The position numbers and the translations under genes are program-made. A stretch of DNA of 64,000 nt. Source: Chryseobacterium sp. (lineage in GTDB: Bacteria; Bacteroidota; Bacteroidia; Flavobacteriales; Weeksellaceae). Positions 58,815 through 64,000 of this stretch are shown one piece after another. Position 1 is the stretch's first letter. Each line of letters starts with the position of its first letter. The notes under the pieces are model-generated. The model made no database searches, was not told the DNA's origin, and was given only the letters and a program-made list of their open reading frames with translations. The DNA lies in NCBI RefSeq assembly GCF_019236175.1, contig NZ_JAFAJM010000006.1, forward strand, positions 182,158 through 246,157, given 5' to 3'.

Positions 58815-59792
58815 ATGTTTTCAGCGAATCATCAAAAATTTATAGAAATGGACGAACTTTCTCTTCAGAAGGTTCCCTATTTCTTCGTCATTGACTTTCT
58901 GTGTAAGAACGTCGAAATTTATAGAGAAAGCGAAATTGAAAATTCAGGATTAATGATTGATTTTCAAGGCTTTTCAATCAAAAAAAAGCAAAACAAACTG
59001 CCTGAAAAAATTGAATGGAAATCATTCCCCGAAACGCTGGAAAGCTTTAAAACCGGCTTTGCCAAAGTCCAGAAAAATATTCGTCTCGGAAATTCTTATC
59101 TGATCAATTATACCAGAAAAACAAAAATTGAGACTAATTTAACTTTGGAGGAAATTTTTTATCATTCTCATGCGAAGTATAAAGTTTTTTATAAAGATTT
59201 TTTTGTATTTTTTTCTCCGGAAACTTTTGTGAAGATTATTGACGGTAAAATTTTGACTTATCCTATGAAGGGCACCATTGATGCTTCTCTGGAAAATGCA
59301 GCGGAGATTCTGAAGAACGATAAAAAGGAAAAGGCAGAGCATTATACCGTAGTAGATCTTCTCCGAAACGACCTGAGTATGATAGCTGATGATGTGAAAG
59401 TAGATCAGTTTCAACAGATTGATTTTATCAAGACTCAACAAAAAGATCTGTATGCAATGAGTTCAGAAATTTCAGGAAAACTGAAACCTGAGTTTAATGG
59501 AAAAATAGGAAGCATTATGCAAAAGCTGCTTCCTGCAGGATCTATTCTGGGAGCTCCCAAATCGAAGACCCTGGAAATAATCCTTAAAGCTGAAGGTTAT
59601 GACAGAGGATATTATACAGGTGTTTGCGGGTGGTTCGACGGTAAGAATGTAGACAGCTGCGTAATGATACGCTTTATTGAAAAAGAAGAAAACCAACTTT
59701 ATTTCAAAAGCGGAGGCGGTATAACGCACATGAGTAAATTAGAAGACGAATATCAGGAAATGAAAAACAAAATCTATGTCCCAATTCATTGA
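58815..59792 (+). CDS. pabB: Aminodeoxychorismate synthase component I
   Basis: A 325-residue chorismate-binding enzyme that makes 4-amino-4-deoxychorismate for folate synthesis. Motifs: GNSYLINYTRKTKI, FSPETFVKI, YPMKGTIDA, DLLRNDLSMIADDV, LLPAGSILGAPKSKTLEII and YYTGVCGWFDG. It is short because it lacks the N-terminal tryptophan-binding part. It overlaps pabC by 17 bp. Its -7 box is 4 nt before the ATG, so the mRNA should be leaderless. Confidence 0.93.
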   Translation: MFSANHQKFIEMDELSLQKVPYFFVIDFLCKNVEIYRESEIENSGLMIDFQGFSIKKKQNKLPEKIEWKSFPETLESFKTGFAKVQKNIRLGNSYLINYTRKTKIETNLTLEEIFYHSHAKYKVFYKDFFVFFSPETFVKIIDGKILTYPMKGTIDASLENAAEILKNDKKEKAEHYTVVDLLRNDLSMIADDVKVDQFQQIDFIKTQQKDLYAMSSEISGKLKPEFNGKIGSIMQKLLPAGSILGAPKSKTLEIILKAEGYDRGYYTGVCGWFDGKNVDSCVMIRFIEKEENQLYFKSGGGITHMSKLEDEYQEMKNKIYVPIH

Positions 59793-60402
59793 AAGCATTA
59801 AAGTAGAAGATCAGGAAATTTTTCTTTTAGATCTGCATCAGAAACGTGTAAATCAAACATTCTCCCATTTCGGAAAGGAAGAATCAATTGACCTTGCCAA
59901 AATCTACAAAAACCTGCAACACGATGAAGACGGTCTTTTTAAGCTGAGAATAGCCTATGACCTTGATAAAAGAATCCGGACACAGATGATTCCTTATGCT
60001 ATTCCTGAAATACAGGACTTCCAGCTGGTGGAAAATAACAGCTTCGACTACTCTTTCAAGTTTGAAGACAGAAAAGAGCTGGATAAAATGAAAATGAAGG
60101 CTAAGGCTGAAGAAATTATTATTATCAAAAATAATCATATCACTGATACTTCTTTCTCCAATCTTCTGTTCCTGAAAGGCAAAGACTGGTTCACTCCAAC
60201 TACTTATCTTTTAAACGGTGTACAAAGGCAGCATCTTTTAAAGCAAAAAAAAATAAAGGAAGCAGAAATCACTTTACAGAACATAAAGCAATTTACCCAC
60301 TTCCAACTTATTAATGCTTTAAATGATTTTGATGATATGTTCATTTACCCGGTAGACAGAATTATCAATCTACCCGGAAATGAAGAATATCTGGATCTTT
60401 AG
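59776..60402 (+). CDS. pabC: Aminodeoxychorismate lyase-like class IV aminotransferase
   Basis: A 208-residue fold-type IV PLP enzyme, predicted to convert aminodeoxychorismate to p-aminobenzoate and pyruvate. The PLP Lys is likely in MKMKAKAEEIIIIKNN, and the cofactor loop is HITDTSFSNLLFLKGKDWFTP with a conserved DTSFSN motif. It is shorter than usual (about 270 residues) and lacks part of the N-terminal domain. Overlap with pabB supports the assignment. Confidence 0.83.
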   Translation: MSQFIESIKVEDQEIFLLDLHQKRVNQTFSHFGKEESIDLAKIYKNLQHDEDGLFKLRIAYDLDKRIRTQMIPYAIPEIQDFQLVENNSFDYSFKFEDRKELDKMKMKAKAEEIIIIKNNHITDTSFSNLLFLKGKDWFTPTTYLLNGVQRQHLLKQKKIKEAEITLQNIKQFTHFQLINALNDFDDMFIYPVDRIINLPGNEEYLDL

Positions 60403-60404
60403 TT

Positions 60405-62075
60405 TTATTTCAGGAAATTAAAATAATCTTTCAATACATCTGCACTGTTCTTTCCGTGGGTATTCACTTCCAGGATTTTTGGCTGTGCATCAGGTTTGAA
60501 GAAGTTTTCCAGGACTCTGTCCAGAGACATTTCATCTTCTACTTTCACATAAGAGAATCCGAAATGTTTAGCCAGATACTCGGCATTTTTACGATGTTTG
60601 GTTGCAATAAACTCATCCAATGTATTAGGATTTGCATTCCCTGGTCCCGGAATGATTTTAAAGATATTCCCTTCTCCGTTATTGAAGATCATAATTCTTA
60701 CAAATGGTGGTATATACTGGTTCCATAAACCATTGATATCGTAAAAGAAACTTAGATCCCCTGTTATCAGCAAGGTAGGGTTTGCATTTTTAATAGCGAA
60801 TCCCATTGCAGTAGAGGTTGACCCGTCAATTCCGCTGGTTCCTCTGTTGCAATACATTTTTCTCTTGCCAAAATCAAATAGCTGAGCATACCTGATTCCG
60901 GAAGAATTACTGACATGAATATTATAATTTTCAGGAATCGTCTGTGAAGCCTTATTGAAAAAATAAAAATCTGAAAACTCAACAGTATTCAAAAACTGTT
61001 CATGTTTTGCATCTTTTTTATCTCTCAAAACATCCCATAAATTGAAATAAGGTCTGGGTTCAAGGTTAATGAACTTTAAAAGTTTTGAAAAGAAAACTTC
61101 CGGCTTAATTTCAATTTTCTCAGTTAATGAGAAATAGGTATCCGGCTGCCAGACTTCATCCAGGTGCCAGTGTTGTTTTGGACGCGCGCTTCTCAGGAAC
61201 TGCTTTACTTTTTTGGAAACCACATTCTGACCTACCGTGATCAGAAGATCCGGAGCGTATGTTTTATAGTCTTCCTCCGTAAAATTAAAAATCAAACGGT
61301 CAATATGTCTGAAAAACTTCTCATGATACAGATTTGAATTGGCTTCGCTTAATACAACAACTGAGTGATTTTTCACTAATTGCGTGAGCTGATTTTCCAG
61401 TTCAGGGCTATAATCTCTTGTTCCTACCAACAACATGATTCTTTGAGAGGTATGCCACTCTGCAATCAGATTAGAAGGGATTTCGTATTCCTTATGTCTG
61501 ATAGTTTTCTCAACCGTCGGAAAAGACGGAAGTTCAGAAACCAGCTCATATAAAGGTTCTTCCAGGGGAATATTGATATGTACAGGACCTTGCTTTTCAA
61601 AACAAAGCTCAATTGCTTTCTTAATGATATCAAAATTAATATCTTCTGCATTCTCTTTACTGTCTTCCAGGAGCTGGAAATCACCATAAGAATGTTGATG
61701 AAAAACATCTTTCTGCCTGATCGTCTGCCCGTCAAAAATATCAACAAAGTCAGTCGGTCGGTCTGCAGTCAGTATCAAAAGTGGAATATTCTGATAAAAA
61801 GCTTCTGTAACAGCAGGGTAATAATTGACTACAGCTGAGCCGCTCGTACAGGTAATTGCTACAGGTTTTTTTTCGCTTTTAGCCATTCCCATTGCTACAA
61901 AAGCAGCACTTCTTTCATCTACAATGCTGAAACAGTTGAAACTATCCACTTCTGAAAAGTGAATCGCCAAAGGAGCATTCCTTGATCCCGGTGAAATTAC
62001 AATGTCTGCAATTCCGTACTGCTGAAGAAGATGCGCAAGTATCTGAATACTTCTCTTAGAAGAATATTTTTTCAT
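60405..62075 (-). CDS. menD: 2-succinyl-5-enolpyruvyl-6-hydroxy-3-cyclohexene-1-carboxylate synthase
   Basis: A ThDP enzyme of menaquinone synthesis, joining isochorismate and 2-oxoglutarate. N-terminal signature VISPGSRNAPL, activating Glu in IVDERSAAFVAMG, TSGSAVVNYYPAVTEA, and the ThDP motif GDLSFFYDINGLWN near residue 435. 556 residues is normal. The -7 box TAAATTTG (62080-62087) is 4 nt before the ATG, predicting a leaderless mRNA. It is divergent from the 2OG oxygenase gene. Confidence 0.96.
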   Translation of the reverse strand: MKKYSSKRSIQILAHLLQQYGIADIVISPGSRNAPLAIHFSEVDSFNCFSIVDERSAAFVAMGMAKSEKKPVAITCTSGSAVVNYYPAVTEAFYQNIPLLILTADRPTDFVDIFDGQTIRQKDVFHQHSYGDFQLLEDSKENAEDINFDIIKKAIELCFEKQGPVHINIPLEEPLYELVSELPSFPTVEKTIRHKEYEIPSNLIAEWHTSQRIMLLVGTRDYSPELENQLTQLVKNHSVVVLSEANSNLYHEKFFRHIDRLIFNFTEEDYKTYAPDLLITVGQNVVSKKVKQFLRSARPKQHWHLDEVWQPDTYFSLTEKIEIKPEVFFSKLLKFINLEPRPYFNLWDVLRDKKDAKHEQFLNTVEFSDFYFFNKASQTIPENYNIHVSNSSGIRYAQLFDFGKRKMYCNRGTSGIDGSTSTAMGFAIKNANPTLLITGDLSFFYDINGLWNQYIPPFVRIMIFNNGEGNIFKIIPGPGNANPNTLDEFIATKHRKNAEYLAKHFGFSYVKVEDEMSLDRVLENFFKPDAQPKILEVNTHGKNSADVLKDYFNFLK

Positions 62076-62079
62076 ACAG

Positions 62080-62139
62080 CAAATTTAACTTATAAATAAT
62101 GATTTTAAAATCATTTAATTTAAAAAATATGTAATTTTG
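62080..62139. promoter_or_regulatory. Divergent menD / oxygenase promoter region with 18-bp palindrome
   Basis: TAAATTTG for menD (minus, 62080-62087), the perfect palindrome AATGATTTTAAAATCATT (62098-62115), and TAATTTTG for the oxygenase gene (plus, 62132-62139). The palindrome sits between the two -7 boxes and could control both. Confidence 0.65.
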
Positions 62140-62159
62140 CTGTTCGTAAATTTCTAAAA

Positions 62160-63110
62160 ATGGATAAAATACCTAGTGTAGACCTGCGTGATTTCCTTTC
62201 GGACAACCCGGAACGCAAACAGAAATTTGTAAATGAAATCGGAAAAGCTTATGAAGAAATTGGTTTTGTTGCCTTAAAAGGCCACTTTCTTGATGATCAA
62301 TTGGTAGATGAATTGTATGGAGAGGTAAAAAACTTTTTTGACCAACCAGTGGAAACGAAACAAAAGTATGAGATTCCAGGAATTGGTGGCCAGAGAGGCT
62401 ATGTAGGATTTGGTAAAGAAACTGCAAAAGGTTTCAAAAAAGGAGACTTAAAAGAATTTTGGCACTTTGGACAATACCTGTCTGATGATTCAAAATACAA
62501 AACCGAGTATCCCGACAACGTAATCGTTGAAGAACTTCCGAAATTCAACGAGGTAGGTAAAGAAGCATTTCAGATGCTTGAAAAAACCGGACAGTATGTA
62601 TTGAGAGCTTTAGCTATTCACCTGGGCTTAAATGAGTTTTATTTTGATGATAAAATCGCAGAAGGAAACTCTATCTTAAGACCCATCCATTACCCGCCAA
62701 TTACAGAAGAACCGGACGATGCCGTAAGAGCAGCAGCACACGGCGATATTAACCTTATCACTCTTTTAATGGGAGCACAGGGAAAAGGTCTTCAGGTTCA
62801 GAACCACAACGGAGAATGGATCGATGCGATCGCAGAACCGGATGAATTAATGATCAATGTTGGAGATATGCTTTCAAGACATACCAACAATAAACTGAAA
62901 TCTACCATTCACAGAGTCGTTAATCCACCGAGAGAATTGTGGAGTACATCAAGATTTTCAATTCCTTTCTTTATGCATCCAATCAGTGCTATGTCCTTAA
63001 ATGCTTTGGACAATTGTGTAGACGAAAACAATCCAAAATTGTATGAAGATACAACAGCTGGAGAATTCCTACATGAAAGACTGATTGAACTCGGCTTAAT
63101 CAAGAAATAA
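62160..63110 (+). CDS. Isopenicillin N synthase-family 2OG-Fe(II) oxygenase
   Basis: A 316-residue non-heme iron oxygenase. The facial triad is HxD in AAHGDINLITLLMG and the distal His in STIHRVVNPP; the 2OG-binding R-x-S is in TSRFSIPFF. The N-terminal DIOX_N region is VDLRDFL and IGFVALKGH. The family covers plant-like dioxygenases and isopenicillin N synthase; the substrate is not predictable. No beta-lactam genes are nearby. A terminator follows at 63116. Confidence 0.88.
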   Translation: MDKIPSVDLRDFLSDNPERKQKFVNEIGKAYEEIGFVALKGHFLDDQLVDELYGEVKNFFDQPVETKQKYEIPGIGGQRGYVGFGKETAKGFKKGDLKEFWHFGQYLSDDSKYKTEYPDNVIVEELPKFNEVGKEAFQMLEKTGQYVLRALAIHLGLNEFYFDDKIAEGNSILRPIHYPPITEEPDDAVRAAAHGDINLITLLMGAQGKGLQVQNHNGEWIDAIAEPDELMINVGDMLSRHTNNKLKSTIHRVVNPPRELWSTSRFSIPFFMHPISAMSLNALDNCVDENNPKLYEDTTAGEFLHERLIELGLIKK

Positions 63111-63115
63111 TATTC

Positions 63116-63152
63116 AAATAGTCAATAATTCATTATTGGCTATTTTTTTTAC
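63116..63152 (+). terminator. Terminator after the oxygenase gene
   Basis: AATAGTCAATAAT and TTATTGGCTATT form a long stem with one wobble, then T8. Confidence 0.8.
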
Positions 63153-63430
63153 TTTTCATTTTCTGGGTAATGAATACATTCTATTTCCTTTTCATATTTC
63201 AAGCCTCATTTCAGGGATAACTTGCTCTATTTATAGGATGGACTTTACCTGAACGGATAAACTCCTCAGAATGCCCTTTTCTGTTCACCATAAGCACGCC
63301 GGACCTGGAAATTACCATAACTCATTATTTTTTTCTTTTCTAAAAGTTAATTTTTAACATATAACAATAGAGTTAATTAAAAATATTTTATATAAATTTA
63401 CATTAGTATCAATTTTTTAATTAAAACAAT
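63153..63430. other. Intergenic stretch before the second GG-leader peptide
   Basis: No ORF is supported. Near the right end a TAAATTTA sequence, one mismatch from the -7 consensus, precedes the peptide gene by about 40 nt. Nothing else is recognised. Confidence 0.5.
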
Positions 63431-63595
63431 ATGAAAAATCTAAAAAAACTAAGAAAAGACCAGTTAAAAAGTATTTCCGGAGCAGGTGTTAATCTTCCTG
63501 AACCAGAATTTTGTATGTACTATTGTAATGGTACTGTAATTTGTGCTGGTTGCAGTGATGATTTCAAATGTCCTGATGGAGATCCTAGTATGTAA
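63431..63595 (+). CDS. GG-leader 'bacteriocin-like' peptide with five cysteines
   Basis: A 54-residue peptide. The leader is MKNLKKLRKDQLKSISGAG, with a GA/GG-type processing site at residues 17-18 and close similarity to the leader of the peptide at 37011-37181. The core has about 36 residues, is acidic, and carries five Cys (28, 32, 38, 41, 47) in a CxxxC...CxxC pattern. It is followed by a perfect terminator and stands alone, without exporter or immunity genes. Function unknown; Chryseobacterium genomes contain many such small genes. Confidence 0.75.
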   Translation: MKNLKKLRKDQLKSISGAGVNLPEPEFCMYYCNGTVICAGCSDDFKCPDGDPSM

Positions 63596-63628
63596 GAATA
63601 TTTGAAAAGTCAAAATAATAAAATTAAG

Positions 63629-63655
63629 CCGTTTCTTCTTTGAAACGGTTTTTTA
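63629..63655 (+). terminator. Terminator of the second GG-leader peptide gene
   Basis: CCGTTTC, a 6-nt loop, GAAACGG and T6: a perfect 7-bp stem 33 nt after the stop codon. Confidence 0.88.
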
Positions 63656-63879
63656 TATTTAGTGATTCTTTAAATACGGCATAGCTGCACGATGGTATTT
63701 CCAAAGCTAAAATAAGCCTGTTTTTATACCTTATTTAAGTTCCTATAAGGAAAGGCTCCAGATTAAATAATAAGTCTGTTATTTAATCTTAAAACGGTTA
63801 TGAATAACGGTACATCATCAATAGGGACGGGCTTTAGCCCGTTCAAATCATAGATGGCCTCGTACGGCAAGTATAAAGC
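63656..63879. other. Intergenic stretch before the rRNA terminator
   Basis: No gene is supported. It contains a REP-like palindrome (63827-63842). A minus-strand ORF crossing this region also covers the 5S gene and is not considered real. Confidence 0.55.
63827..63842. repeat. REP-like short palindrome
   Basis: ACGGGCT, TT, AGCCCGT: perfect 7-bp GC-rich arms in an AT-rich gap. It is similar in style to dispersed palindromic repeats seen in Bacteroidota genomes. Only one copy was seen here. Confidence 0.45.
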
Positions 63880-63912
63880 AAAAAAAAATCCTTTATCATA
63901 AAGATAAAGGAT
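63880..63912 (-). terminator. Terminator of the ribosomal RNA operon
   Basis: ATCCTTTATC and GATAAAGGAT form a perfect 10-bp stem, with an uninterrupted T-run on the minus strand, 20 nt after the 5S end. Confidence 0.9.
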
Positions 63913-63932
63913 TTTTAAAAATAAAATAAAAA

Positions 63933-64000
63933 CTGGCGGCGGCCTACTCTCCCGCGTTAGCAGTACCATCGGCGCTGGTGGGCTTAACTTCTGTGTTCGG
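63933..64000 (-). rRNA. rrf: 5S ribosomal RNA, 3' part (cut by window edge)
   Basis: On the minus strand the sequence contains CCGAACACAGAAGTTAAGCC, GCCGATGGTACTGC and GGGAGAGTAGG, followed by the closing GCCGCCAG. These are hallmark 5S rRNA segments. The 5' part and the rest of the operon lie beyond the right edge. The 3' end is placed to within a few bases. Confidence 0.93.

Noticed and set aside
62160..63110. Beta-lactam biosynthesis by an isopenicillin N synthase
   Set aside because: The protein only shares the broad 2OG-Fe(II) oxygenase family; no ACV synthetase or other pathway gene is nearby.
63763..63969. 68-codon minus-strand ORF at the right end
   Set aside because: It overlaps the 5S rRNA 3' end and the rRNA terminator and has no coding signature; it crosses the REP-like palindrome.
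1..64000. CRISPR array, prophage or insertion sequence
   Set aside because: No regularly spaced repeats, Cas, transposase, integrase or phage structural genes were seen on either strand.

Overview
The window looks like a chromosomal segment of a Chryseobacterium-like member of the Bacteroidota (family Weeksellaceae). The DNA is AT-rich. Promoters fit the Bacteroidota form (TAnnTTTG at -7, with a TTTG/TTG near -33), and Shine-Dalgarno sequences are mostly weak or absent. The gene content also fits: a type IX secretion component and a T9SS-sorted protein, a BamD/omega/CoaBC/PorD-like/RecN block, a C-terminally extended ribosomal L21, a Bacteroidota tricorn-type protease, tryptophanase, and short GG-leader 'bacteriocin-like' peptides. 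The genus is an inference from these traits; no search was run.

Layout. 1-4.4 kb (minus): recN (cut by the window edge), a PorD-like protein, coaBC, RNA polymerase omega and bamD. 4.5-7.7 kb: a TetR regulator diverging from a TatD-like/tcdA/rnpA operon, then a DUF4126 membrane protein. 7.7-14 kb (minus): miaB, a TPR-like secreted protein, a sigma-54 activator, lptE and a large acidic repeat protein. 14-17.7 kb (minus): three small secreted proteins with TonB C-terminal-like domains and a PoxB-type pyruvate dehydrogenase. 17.8-22.2 kb (minus): lysA behind a short leader ORF and terminator, a DEDDh exonuclease with a decayed GIY-YIG domain, and a HerA-like ATPase. 22.3-28.8 kb: a sulfur-handling cluster (MBL-rhodanese, rhodanese lipoprotein, thioredoxin), a nitrilase-family amidase, a beta-barrel protein and rseP. 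28.9-32.7 kb: two identical tRNA-Asn genes flank a tricorn-type protease gene. 33-37.4 kb: a DUF5686 outer-membrane protein, a T9SS-sorted protein and a six-cysteine GG-leader peptide. 37.4-43.3 kb: rpmA/rplU, a lipoprotein metallopeptidase, an acyltransferase, miaE, DUF502 and tnaA. 43.5-51.5 kb: an FAD monooxygenase, a PatB-like C-S lyase, a TonB-dependent receptor, a PQQ sugar dehydrogenase and a BlaI/BlaR1-like pair with two operators. 51.7-64 kb: uvrB, an MFS exporter with its MarR regulator, DUF3820, AI-2E and two small membrane proteins, pabB/pabC, menD, a 2OG-Fe(II) oxygenase, a second GG-leader peptide, and the 3' end of a 5S rRNA from a ribosomal operon entering from the right.

Most genes are housekeeping. 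The less ordinary material is small or regulatory. It comprises two orphan cysteine-rich GG-leader peptides with their own promoter/terminator signals, a lysine-rich 23-codon leader plus terminator in front of lysA, paired MarR and BlaI operators, several genes whose ATG lies 3-4 nt after a consensus -7 box (predicted leaderless mRNAs), a tRNA-Asn duplication around the protease gene, and a short SFxxT repeat in a large acidic protein. I see no CRISPR array, prophage, insertion sequence or defence island.
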